48,138 nt of DNA. Source: Gammaproteobacteria bacterium (GTDB lineage: Bacteria > Pseudomonadota > Gammaproteobacteria > Pseudomonadales > Azotimanducaceae). Numbering within the stretch: the stretch's first letter is position 1; each line of letters opens with the position of its first letter. The position numbers and the translations under genes were made by a program. Below the pieces are notes generated by a model that worked only from the letters and a program-made list of their open reading frames with translations, had not been told where the DNA came from and did no database searches. Positions 41,717-48,138 of this stretch are shown piece by piece. Location: positions 1-48,138 of the forward strand of contig JAUIED010000016.1 in NCBI GenBank assembly GCA_030428905.1, given 5' to 3'.

Positions 41717-42111
41717 TCGACCGCGAGCCAGCGATCCGGCTGCACGCGCACGGTCACGTTTTGCGCATCGTCCGACCCTTGCGCGTACCGTTTGCCCATC
41801 TCCTCGCCGAGATAGCGGATGGCCATGGGCTCGATCTCGCCGCGGCTGGGAGCGATGGAGGTCACTGCACCTTCCACCGACACATACTTGTACGGCGGAG
41901 CCTCCTGCTGCGCACAGAGGCTCACCCGTCCGCCTTCGCGCAGCAGCGCCGCCTTCTTCGAATCACGGCCGACGATGAACCACAACGCACCGCCGGGTTC
42001 GTAGCCGTACCACAAGGGCGCCGTCAGCGGCGCGCCACCATCCGTTCGCGGCAGGGAAAGCACCCCCACGTGCACACCCGCCAGAAAGGTCTCTTTTTCC
42101 TCCTGCGTCAT
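41695..42111 (-). CDS. pyridoxamine 5'-phosphate oxidase-like (PPOX-class) protein
   Basis: The 138-residue split-barrel protein has MTQEEKETFLAGVHVGVLSLPRTDGGAPLTAPLWYGYEPGGALWFIVGRDSKKAALLREGGRVSLCAQ, typical of small PPOX-class flavin or F420 binding proteins. Reaction unknown. The ATG at 42111 lies 8 bp after the PhyH-like stop, so it belongs to the same message. The last codons overlap the pseudouridine synthase gene on the other strand. Confidence 0.83.
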   Translation of the reverse strand: MTQEEKETFLAGVHVGVLSLPRTDGGAPLTAPLWYGYEPGGALWFIVGRDSKKAALLREGGRVSLCAQQEAPPYKYVSVEGAVTSIAPSRGEIEPMAIRYLGEEMGKRYAQGSDDAQNVTVRVQPDRWLAVDYGKVAL

Positions 42112-42119
42112 CGCTGTGC

Positions 42120-43040
42120 TCAATGTTCGTTCTCCACGCGTGTCATCCAGTAATCCACATCGTACTCCGCGTTCCCCGTGAGATAACGCCACAAGCGAAT
42201 GCGGTTCATGTATTCCAGCCGTTCGGTATCCGCCTCAAACCAGGGTTCTCGTGTCGTGAGCACGGTGCGCACATCCGCCGCGGGTGGCCGCAGGCCCGTC
42301 CAGAAGATCGGCCGCGGTTGCGTGCCTTCGACAAGATCCGCCGTGTCCCACAATCGCACCTGCGGAGTCGTAGGGCACAACCTGACCTTGAACATGTAGC
42401 GCATGCGCTCAGACCGGTTGAGCCCACCGCCGTGCCAGATGCCGTGGTGCAGTACCAGCAGCGAGCCTGCGGGACACACCACATGCTGCTGACCGCGGAC
42501 GTTCTGATAGCGTGCCACCGCCGCCTCGCTGACGATGCGCAGGTGCGAGCCCGGCAGATAGCGTGTGCCGCCCATGTCGATGGTCACCTCGTGCGGGAAA
42601 TACATGATCTGCACGTCGAAGGCGCGGCGCGGATCAATGGTGGAGTCCTGATGGGTGTGCTGCGCGGTGTGCGTCTGTCCGGCGGCATCGTAGAGCCGCT
42701 TGGGAAAGGTGATGTGCAGAAAGTGATGATCCAGCACGCAAGCCGCACCCACCAGACTGTCGACAATGCCGCGCACGCGCGGCAGCGCAAAGATGTCCGC
42801 CAGCGCCGAGCCCTGCGGGTAGGCTTGCATGAGCGGCGTGCCTGCGTCCACCAGCGGGATGCCACTCGCCGCCATGATGCGGCCGTAGTGCGCCAGAAGG
42901 TCGGTTACCTGATCTTCCGGCACGTGCCCCACCTCGGCGAGGAAGCGTTGGTTCAACGCCTCGGGCACCACGCCCTCGAACTTGAGGCAGCCCTTCGCCA
43001 CAAACTCCGCCATCTGCTGAGTGTTCAACAAGTCGCTCAT
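42120..43040 (-). CDS. phytanoyl-CoA dioxygenase (PhyH)-family protein
   Basis: The 306-residue Fe(II)/2-oxoglutarate oxygenase has the metal facial triad: HQD at His130 and Asp132 (QHTHQDST) and the distal His203 (GIWHGGGLNRS) with nearby Arg residues for 2-oxoglutarate. Such enzymes hydroxylate fatty acyl-CoA, quorum-type or secondary metabolites; the substrate is unknown. The ATG overlaps the stop of a small upstream gene as ATGA, so it is probably second in a short run: small protein, PhyH, PPOX protein. Confidence 0.88.
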   Translation of the reverse strand: MSDLLNTQQMAEFVAKGCLKFEGVVPEALNQRFLAEVGHVPEDQVTDLLAHYGRIMAASGIPLVDAGTPLMQAYPQGSALADIFALPRVRGIVDSLVGAACVLDHHFLHITFPKRLYDAAGQTHTAQHTHQDSTIDPRRAFDVQIMYFPHEVTIDMGGTRYLPGSHLRIVSEAAVARYQNVRGQQHVVCPAGSLLVLHHGIWHGGGLNRSERMRYMFKVRLCPTTPQVRLWDTADLVEGTQPRPIFWTGLRPPAADVRTVLTTREPWFEADTERLEYMNRIRLWRYLTGNAEYDVDYWMTRVENEH

Positions 43041-43315
43041 GGAAACTGCACCAGCTTTTCGAAGAAGAACTCGTACTTCAGGTAGCCGGTGCGGAACTCG
43101 TCACCGGAGGCATGCTGCACAAGTGGGCTTGCCTGAATCAGCCGCCAGCCGTCCCGTAGCGCTGCCAGCCCGGTCTTGTAGGGTGGGGTGTCGCTGTCCC
43201 CGGAACCGTGTCGCTCAGTACCGGTGCCGTCGTACTGCGCCCATGCCAGCACTTCGGAGTCGAGCGCCGAGTCGTGCAGGTATAGGACCAGAACTTTTTG
43301 TCGCAGGCTGGTCAT
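43037..43315 (-). CDS. conserved-looking small protein of unknown function
   Basis: I do not recognise this 92-residue protein (MTSLRQKVLVLYLHDSALDSEV to KYEFFFEKLVQFP). It is a mixed alpha/beta chain with one basic patch; no membrane segment, signal or metal motif is visible. The ATG at 43315 is taken because the frame upstream of it runs back into the LRAT-like gene; translation upstream would overlap that gene. The stop overlaps the PhyH start, so it is probably coupled to it. Confidence 0.65.
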   Translation of the reverse strand: MTSLRQKVLVLYLHDSALDSEVLAWAQYDGTGTERHGSGDSDTPPYKTGLAALRDGWRLIQASPLVQHASGDEFRTGYLKYEFFFEKLVQFP

Positions 43316-43325
43316 ACCCAAGAGT

Positions 43326-43751
43326 TTAGCGCTTTCGCAACCTCGCCAGCAGCCCACGACCGAAAGCGTAACCCGCAGCGGCCGCACCCGGATGGCGCGT
43401 GGCGGCAAAGGCTACGGCGCCGACGCCGATGCCCACCAGCCACGACTGCAGCTGCGGGCTTTCCGCTCGACCGGTCGTCGCACGGTGCACGGTGTGTTCA
43501 CAGTTGTTGCGCAGCAGATGGTAGCCGCGCCCGGTGTGCTCCTCAGACAGCCGCAGCGCACGCCGACGCGCTTCTTCGCTCTGTCGTTCCACATACACGC
43601 GCTTACCGGCACTGAAATCCGACATGGTCGTCGCGTGTTCACCCACGAAGGGCGTGTTGTGCAACACCCGTCCGTCGCGCATGACCACGCCTTTGTGCAT
43701 GACGAGGCCTTTGCGGCGGGAAACAATGTCGCCGGGGCGGTATCGGGGCAT
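43326..43751 (-). CDS. LRAT-domain (NlpC/P60 superfamily) protein
   Basis: The 141-residue protein has the LRAT/HRASLS layout: YRPGDIVSRRKGLVMHKGVVMRDGRVLHNT with two histidines (His19 and His31), and RNNCEHT with the catalytic Cys84. This is the permuted cysteine-acyltransferase/hydrolase fold. The C-terminus is hydrophobic (VGIGVGAVAFAATRHPGAAAAGYAFGRGLLARL), a likely membrane anchor. Bacterial members of the family are poorly studied; acyl transfer or lipid/peptide hydrolysis is a family inference. It lies 10 bp before the next gene on the same strand. Confidence 0.8.
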   Translation of the reverse strand: MPRYRPGDIVSRRKGLVMHKGVVMRDGRVLHNTPFVGEHATTMSDFSAGKRVYVERQSEEARRRALRLSEEHTGRGYHLLRNNCEHTVHRATTGRAESPQLQSWLVGIGVGAVAFAATRHPGAAAAGYAFGRGLLARLRKR

Positions 43752-43811
43752 GGCTGATCTGCGCTCTCAACAAGGACGTGTGAAGCAAAGCAAAATTCGC
43801 GCCAGCGGGAA

Positions 43812-43831
43812 AGCGCCAGGTGGCGGGCGCT
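43812..43831 (-). terminator. weak terminator-like hairpin after the cytochrome gene
   Basis: Arms AGCGCC and GGCGCT separated by eight bases. On the minus strand the stem is followed by only three Ts, so efficiency is doubtful. It lies about 45 bp past the cytochrome stop. Confidence 0.25.
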
Positions 43832-43877
43832 CACCCATCTTCACATGGCGAAAACCGCCATCAATGGGCGATTCCGC

Positions 43878-44252
43878 CTACTTTTGCGCCGCAGAGCTGT
43901 CTGCACCCAGGCCGCTCTCGGAAAGCATGTAGTCAATCACCTGATCAAGCTGCTCATCAGTGCAGTCCTGACAGAGCCCCATGGGCGGCATGCCGGGCGG
44001 CAGACCTTCGCGGGTGATGCGCACCAATTCGTCTCTTCCCTTCGCCAGGCGCTCCGCCCAGGCAGCGTTGTCGCCTACCCGCGGCGCACCGGCAACGCCG
44101 CTGGCATGACAGGAGAAACAGCTGCGAAAGTAGATCTGTTCACCGGGATGCGGAGCTGCCTCCGCCTGCTGGGAGGCGCCAGCCTCGTCGTTTGCCCCGC
44201 CGCAACCGGCCAGGGAAACAGCCAGAACAATGGCTGCCAACACTCTGCTCAT
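43878..44252 (-). CDS. c-type cytochrome lipoprotein, c5-like
   Basis: The 124-residue product has a lipoprotein signal (MSRVLAAIVLAVSLAGC, lipobox LAGC, Cys17) and one heme-binding CxxCH at Cys45-x2-Cys48-His49 (SCFSCHASG). A later GMPPMG supplies the axial methionine, and CQDC near the end resembles the extra disulfide of c5 cytochromes. It is a small periplasmic electron carrier anchored to the membrane. It starts 17 bp after the omega-amidase stop on the same strand and is probably transcribed with it; whether its function is related is not clear. Confidence 0.87.
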   Translation of the reverse strand: MSRVLAAIVLAVSLAGCGGANDEAGASQQAEAAPHPGEQIYFRSCFSCHASGVAGAPRVGDNAAWAERLAKGRDELVRITREGLPPGMPPMGLCQDCTDEQLDQVIDYMLSESGLGADSSAAQK

Positions 44253-44269
44253 GCCTCAGTTCTCCTACT

Positions 44270-45046
44270 TCAGATATCCAGCTCAAATCGATCCGCATCC
44301 CGCCAGGCGGGAAACGCGGCACGATACTCAGCGAGCGCGCGCAAGTCGAGGCGGACGCTGGCAACGCCTGATTTTGCCGACGGTGCCAGCAGCGCCCGAC
44401 CTTCCGGGTCGTACACCGCTGAACCCCCTTCGTAAACCACCCCCGCGCCGTCGGTGCCAAGCACATTGACGCCCACGACGTAGGCCAGGTTTTCCACCGC
44501 GCGTGCGCGCAGCAATGTGTCCCACGCGGCGAGCCGGGCTGCCGGCCAGTTGGCCACCACAACAAGCACATCGTAGTCGTCACGATTACGTAACCACACC
44601 GGAAAACGCAGGTCGTAGCAAACCGCCAGACATACGCGAAAGCCGGCCAACTGCACAACGACGCGCCGGTTTCCGGCATCGTAATGTTCTGTCTCTCCGG
44701 CCATACGAAACAGGTGCCGCTTATCGTAGGTGTGCAGGCGACCGTCGGGAGGTGCCCACACCAGCCGGTTGCAGTAGCGGCCATTCTCCTCCACGACGAT
44801 GCTGCCGCAGAGGGTCTTGCGCGAGACGCGCGCCCGCTCGACAAGCCACCGCACGGTGTCGCCCTGCATGGTTTCCGCCACTTCGCGGGAGGCCATGGTA
44901 AAGCCCGTGCTGAACATCTCGGGAAGCAGCACGAGCTGGCTCTCCGGGGGCACCTCCTGCAGCCAGATGTCGAACATCGCGCGGTTGGCGGCCGGGTCGT
45001 GCCAGTGGGTGCGGGTCTGCACCAGGCTGACATTCAGAGTCGACAC
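44270..45046 (-). CDS. omega-amidase / carbon-nitrogen hydrolase (YafV/NIT2-like)
   Basis: The 258-residue nitrilase-superfamily product has the Glu43-Lys109-Cys143 catalytic triad (LLPEMFSTGF, YDKRHLF, LAVCYDLRFPVWLRN). The family of YafV/NIT2 enzymes hydrolyses alpha-ketoglutaramate, the product of glutamine-dependent transamination. The GTG at 45046 begins (VSTLNVSLVQTRTHWHDP) 13 bp inside the aminotransferase end. This pairing, transaminase plus omega-amidase, is the arrangement used in methionine salvage, where glutamine is the amino donor to 4-methylthio-2-oxobutanoate. Specificity is inferred from context and family. Confidence 0.85.
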   Translation of the reverse strand: MSTLNVSLVQTRTHWHDPAANRAMFDIWLQEVPPESQLVLLPEMFSTGFTMASREVAETMQGDTVRWLVERARVSRKTLCGSIVVEENGRYCNRLVWAPPDGRLHTYDKRHLFRMAGETEHYDAGNRRVVVQLAGFRVCLAVCYDLRFPVWLRNRDDYDVLVVVANWPAARLAAWDTLLRARAVENLAYVVGVNVLGTDGAGVVYEGGSAVYDPEGRALLAPSAKSGVASVRLDLRALAEYRAAFPAWRDADRFELDI

Positions 45047-46173
45047 AGGATCTCCGCCGCACGCTCGAGGGTTGCATCGTCCTTGGCGAAACAGAACCGC
45101 AGCACCGGCGCCTGCTGCCCGGCTGCATAGAACACCGACAGCGGGATGCTCGCAACACCCACCTCCCGGGTCCATCGCTCAGCCAGGATCTTGTCCGGCT
45201 GCGCGCTGATGGCGCTGTAATCCAGCAGCTGAAAGTACGTGCCCGCGCTCGGCACCACCGTGAAACGCGAGCCTTCGAGGAGACGCAGAAACAGGTCGCG
45301 CTTGGCCTGATAGAACGTACCGAGCTGTTGGTGATGCTCCGGATGGGCAGCAAGAAAGTCCGCGAGGCCAAGCTGCGTGGGCGTGTGCGAGGTGAATGTG
45401 ACGTACTGGTGGATCTTGCGAAACTCGGCGGTGAGCGCCGGCGGCGCCACACAGTAGCCAATCTTCCAGCCCGTGCAGTGATATGTTTTGCCGAGCGACG
45501 ACACCACGAAACTGCGCGCGTACAGATCCGCATAGCGGCACACACTTTCGTGCCGCCTCCCGTCGAAGACGATGTGCTCGTAGACTTCGTCGGAGATGAC
45601 GTAGAGCCCGTGCTGGATCACCAGCCGTTCGAGCGCCTGCAGGTCCTCAGCGGGCCACGCGGCACCGGTGGGGTTGTGCGGTGTGTTGATGATAATCGCC
45701 CGGGTTCTCGGGCCAATGGCGGCCTCAACGGCCTGCCAGTCCGGACGGTATGCAGGCGCGGCAAGGGTCAGGTGGCGCGTGGATGCGCCCTGCAGCGTGA
45801 TCGCCGGTTCGTAACTGTCATAAGCCGGATCGAAGACGATCACCTCATCGCCGCTGCGCACCACCGCAGCGATGGCGCAGAACAGCGCTTCCGTGGCACC
45901 GGATGTCACGGTCACTTCAAGCTCCGCGTCTACCGCCAGACCGTAGACATCGCGCACCTTGCCGGCGAGCGCCTCGCGCAGGCTGGGCACGCCCATCATC
46001 GGCGGGTACTGGTTGTAGCCAGAGCGCAGGTAGTGCTGCACGCGGTCCAACAGCGCTTTTGGCGGGTCGAAATCCGGAAACCCCTGCGACAGGTTGATTG
46101 CCCCGCACTCCTGGGCGAGGCGGGACATGACGGTGAAGATGGTGGTGCCGACGTCAGGCAGTTTGCTGTGCAT
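45034..46173 (-). CDS. methionine/glutamine-type aminotransferase (YbdL-like)
   Basis: The 379-residue PLP-dependent class I aminotransferase has INLSQGFPDFDPPKALLDRV, TSGATEALFCAIAAVVRSGDEVIVFDPAYDSYEPAI, IINTPHNPTGAAW, VISDEVYEHIVFDG and SSLGKTYHCTGWKIGY with the PLP lysine. The sequence, including the NLSQGFPDF start, matches the YbdL/kynurenine aminotransferase-like group that prefers methionine or glutamine. It likely makes or removes 4-methylthio-2-oxobutanoate. The ATG at 46173 is preferred over GTG 46206 because MHSKLPDVGTTIF is the family N-terminus. It diverges from the sahR-like gene across the palindrome at 46219-46242. Confidence 0.88.
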   Translation of the reverse strand: MHSKLPDVGTTIFTVMSRLAQECGAINLSQGFPDFDPPKALLDRVQHYLRSGYNQYPPMMGVPSLREALAGKVRDVYGLAVDAELEVTVTSGATEALFCAIAAVVRSGDEVIVFDPAYDSYEPAITLQGASTRHLTLAAPAYRPDWQAVEAAIGPRTRAIIINTPHNPTGAAWPAEDLQALERLVIQHGLYVISDEVYEHIVFDGRRHESVCRYADLYARSFVVSSLGKTYHCTGWKIGYCVAPPALTAEFRKIHQYVTFTSHTPTQLGLADFLAAHPEHHQQLGTFYQAKRDLFLRLLEGSRFTVVPSAGTYFQLLDYSAISAQPDKILAERWTREVGVASIPLSVFYAAGQQAPVLRFCFAKDDATLERAAEILCRL

Positions 46174-46218
46174 GGCGCGAGAAGTTACCACAGGGCATCG
46201 GTTCACGATTCTTACAAT

Positions 46219-46242
46219 CTATATCAAAATATTTTGATATAG
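46219..46242. promoter_or_regulatory. 24-bp perfect palindrome, candidate SahR operator
   Basis: The sequence from 46219 to 46242 is its own reverse complement, with an ATATCAAAAT half-site and an ATTTTGATAT half-site. It overlaps the -35 element of the plus-strand gene and lies in the shared gap with the divergent aminotransferase. Position, A/T-rich character and the neighbouring ArsR-methyltransferase gene and ahcY match the SahR regulator's known targets. Confidence 0.82.
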
Positions 46243-46263
46243 AGGAGATGCTTCCCCTATACT
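46234..46263 (+). promoter_or_regulatory. promoter of the sahR-like gene
   Basis: TTGATA (46234-46239) and TATACT (46258-46263) are 18 bp apart. Transcription would start about 46270, two bases before the ATG at 46272, so the message would be leaderless. The palindrome covers the -35 element, so repressor binding would block it. Confidence 0.6.
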
Positions 46264-46271
46264 GCGCCGCC

Positions 46272-47228
46272 ATGACTGCCGCTCAACCGCAAGCCTGCCC
46301 GCCGAAAACCGATCCCGTCGTAGAGATCGCCAAGGCCGCCGGCGATGATCGTCGCGCCCATCTGCTGCGGCTTCTGGCACATGATTCATTCGCCGTGAGC
46401 GAGCTTGCGCATGTGTTCAGCGCAGCCCAACCAGCCATCAGCCACCATCTGAAAGTGCTGCGCAACGCAGGGCTCGTGCAGCAGCGCAGAGAAGGCAACA
46501 GCATCTACTATCGCCGCTGTGACGCCTCAGGCTCGCCCTTCATCCGCGAGCTCTTCCGAGCCCTGGACGCAAACCATGCGCCAGCAGACCTGCTGCGCCG
46601 AGTCGCCGGCGTGCACCGCAATCGGCAACGCACGGTGCAGGCATTCTTCGAGACCAACGCGGATGCACTGAAGAGCCAGCAGAAGCTCATCAGCGAATCG
46701 AGCGTGTACGCAGACAGCCTGCGCGACATCTGGCAGGGGCAATTGGAAAGCCGCGCTCAGGCGCTGGAAGTCGGACCGGGTGATGCGCAGATTCTGCGGC
46801 TGCTGGCGGCGGATTTTGCCCAGATCACCGCCATCGACAGCAGCCGTTCGATGCTCGATCCCGTGCGCGACGAGGCTCTGGATGTGAACAACCTCACGCT
46901 CGTGCAGGCCGAATTCGCAAAGTACGACGGCTGCCCTGCAGATCTCATCGTCGCCGCTATGGTGCTGCACCATCAGACATCACCGCGCACTTTTTTCGAG
47001 ATTGCAACACGACACCTGAATCCGGGTGGGCTGCTGCTCATCGCCGAGCTCGACCGCCACCAGCACGACTGGGTGACGGACGCGTGCGGCGATCTGTGGC
47101 TCGGCTTCACCCAAGAAGAGATGGATGGATGGGCCAGAAGCGTCGGCCTGGAACCCGCCACCCGGCAGTTCCTGGCGCAGCGCAACGGCTTCTCCATCCA
47201 ACTCGTCGCCTACACTCAAACCAACTGA
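46272..47228 (+). CDS. sahR: ArsR-family regulator fused to a SAM-dependent methyltransferase domain (SahR-like)
   Basis: The 318-residue product has an ArsR winged helix-turn-helix (about residues 15-80; [39 protein letters not shown]) followed by a class I methyltransferase-like domain with motif [11 protein letters not shown] (164-173). SahR regulators respond to S-adenosylhomocysteine and control ahcY and methionine genes; the fused methyltransferase-type domain is a plausible SAH/SAM sensor. The ATG at 46272 is chosen because the promoter places the transcript start just before it; ATG 46248 lies inside the promoter. It precedes ahcY by 14 bp and is probably in the same operon. Confidence 0.85.
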   Translation: MTAAQPQACPPKTDPVVEIAKAAGDDRRAHLLRLLAHDSFAVSELAHVFSAAQPAISHHLKVLRNAGLVQQRREGNSIYYRRCDASGSPFIRELFRALDANHAPADLLRRVAGVHRNRQRTVQAFFETNADALKSQQKLISESSVYADSLRDIWQGQLESRAQALEVGPGDAQILRLLAADFAQITAIDSSRSMLDPVRDEALDVNNLTLVQAEFAKYDGCPADLIVAAMVLHHQTSPRTFFEIATRHLNPGGLLLIAELDRHQHDWVTDACGDLWLGFTQEEMDGWARSVGLEPATRQFLAQRNGFSIQLVAYTQTN

Positions 47229-47242
47229 AGGAATCAGCAACC

Positions 47243-48138
47243 ATGCCCGACTACAAAGTCGCCGACATCAACCTGGCCGAGTTCGGCCGCAAAGAGATCA
47301 GACTGGCCGAAGCGGAGATGCCGGCACTGATGGCGCTGCGCGAACGCTATGCCGACAGCCAGCCGCTGGCAGGTGCGAAGATCATCGGCTGCATCCACAT
47401 GACGGTGCAGACGGCTGTGCTGATCGAAACGCTGTGCGCGCTCGGCGCGGACGTGCGCTGGTCGTCCTGCAACATCTTCTCCACCCAGGATCACGCCGCC
47501 GCTGCCATGGCCGCAGCCGGCATCCCGGTGTTCGCCTGGAAGGGTGAGACGGAAGAAGAATATGTGTGGTGCATCGAGCAGACCATCCTCGAAAACGGCA
47601 AGCCCTGGGATGCCAACATGCTGCTGGACGACGGCGGCGATCTCACGGAGATCATCCATAACCAGTACCCCCAGATGCTGGAAAAGATCCACGGCATCAG
47701 CGAGGAAACCACCACTGGCGTGCACCGTCTGTACGAGATGATGGCCGAAGGCCAGCTGAAAGTGCCTGCCATCAACGTCAACGACTCGGTGACCAAGTCG
47801 AAGAACGACAACAAGTACGGCTGTCGTCACAGCCTGAACGACGCCATCAAGCGCGGCACGGACATGCTGCTCTCCGGCAAGCGCGCGCTGGTTGTGGGCT
47901 ATGGCGACGTCGGCAAGGGCTCCGCCCAGAGCCTGCGCCAGGAAGGCATGATCGTGCGTGTTACCGAAGTCGATCCGATCTGCGGAATGCAAGCCTGCAT
48001 GGACGGCTTCGAAGTCGTCTCTCCCTACCTCGGTGGTAACAACACCGGCAAGCTCGAGGACATCAACACCGCCCTGCTGCAGGACACCGACCTCATCGTC
48101 ACCTGCACAGGTAACAAAGACGTGTGCGATGCCAACAT
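47243..48138 (+). CDS. ahcY: S-adenosylhomocysteine hydrolase (3' end cut by window edge)
   Basis: AhcY splits SAH to adenosine and homocysteine and so relieves product inhibition of methyltransferases. The visible 298 residues show the family start ([28 protein letters not shown]), [78 protein letters not shown], and the NAD-binding [16 protein letters not shown]. Start is ATG 47243 with AAGGA about 10 nt before. It lies 14 bp downstream of the SahR-like gene; the reading frame is open at the right edge of the window. Confidence 0.97.
   Translation, partial: MPDYKVADINLAEFGRKEIRLAEAEMPALMALRERYADSQPLAGAKIIGCIHMTVQTAVLIETLCALGADVRWSSCNIFSTQDHAAAAMAAAGIPVFAWKGETEEEYVWCIEQTILENGKPWDANMLLDDGGDLTEIIHNQYPQMLEKIHGISEETTTGVHRLYEMMAEGQLKVPAINVNDSVTKSKNDNKYGCRHSLNDAIKRGTDMLLSGKRALVVGYGDVGKGSAQSLRQEGMIVRVTEVDPICGMQACMDGFEVVSPYLGGNNTGKLEDINTALLQDTDLIVTCTGNKDVCDAN

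Noticed and set aside
47229-47242. SAH riboswitch before ahcY
   Set aside because: Only 14 bp separate the SahR-like stop and the ahcY start, too short for a riboswitch.
1-48138. tRNA, rRNA, CRISPR array, transposase or phage genes
   Set aside because: I read both strands for tRNA-like cloverleaf ends, regularly spaced repeats and transposase motifs and found none that I can support.

Overview
The window is GC-rich, gene-dense DNA from an aerobic proteobacterium, most likely an uncultured or environmental gammaproteobacterium. The evidence is indirect: an OxyR with the E. coli-type Cys199/Cys208 pair, MnmH, MsrA, a c5-type cytochrome, Sel1 lipoproteins, and an ArsR-methyltransferase regulator next to ahcY in the SahR style. 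Genes are packed tightly, with many TGATG or ATGA stop/start overlaps and many GTG or TTG starts. I see no tRNA, rRNA, CRISPR array, transposase or phage gene. Of 54 coding regions listed, two run off the window ends (a TM2 protein at the left, ahcY at the right).

Layout. 0-7.4 kb: TM2 membrane protein and a 58-residue ORF, epoxide-hydrolase-like enzyme, hotdog thioesterase divergent from a Nudix hydrolase, then a coupled leuS / flavin-binding / Hsp70-like operon. 7.4-17.6 kb: a segment bracketed by two inverted copies of a ~50-bp palindromic repeat. It holds a two-unit membrane protein, msrA, a Sel1 lipoprotein, mnmH, and a LysR-led operon coding a glycosidase-like protein without its catalytic motif plus a cobalt-type nitrile hydratase (beta, alpha, activator). 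A highly structured intergenic region separates this operon from an SGNH esterase. 18.7-29.9 kb: a Rieske oxygenase with its two domains in reversed order, a eukaryote-like (IleS2) isoleucyl-tRNA synthetase, small metal-binding proteins, a thiolase/DUF35/carboxymuconolactone-decarboxylase-like module, a luciferase-like oxidoreductase, and an MFS transporter coupled to a secreted HEXXH protein. 29.9-37.5 kb: an aromatic-compound locus in which a seven-gene operon (Rieske alpha and beta, lipoprotein, MATE, DMT, two crotonases) diverges from a bicupin dioxygenase-like gene and a MarR regulator around a perfect palindrome. 37.6-41.0 kb: rubrerythrin, a CCG/Fe-S protein and DUF3501, with oxyR convergent. 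41.0-43.9 kb: a pseudouridine synthase, then a run of small redox and hydrolase-like genes. 43.9-48.1 kb: a methionine/SAM recycling locus with an aminotransferase, omega-amidase and cytochrome diverging from sahR-ahcY around a perfect 24-bp palindrome.

Most unusual content: (1) the degenerate GH78-like gene translationally coupled to nitrile hydratase; (2) the Rieske oxygenase with catalytic domain first; (3) the 424-bp structured gap with a G-quadruplex motif in a hairpin loop, next to one of the inverted repeats; (4) the SahR-type palindrome joining SAH hydrolysis and a likely methionine-salvage pair; (5) the MarR-palindrome-centred oxygenase locus.
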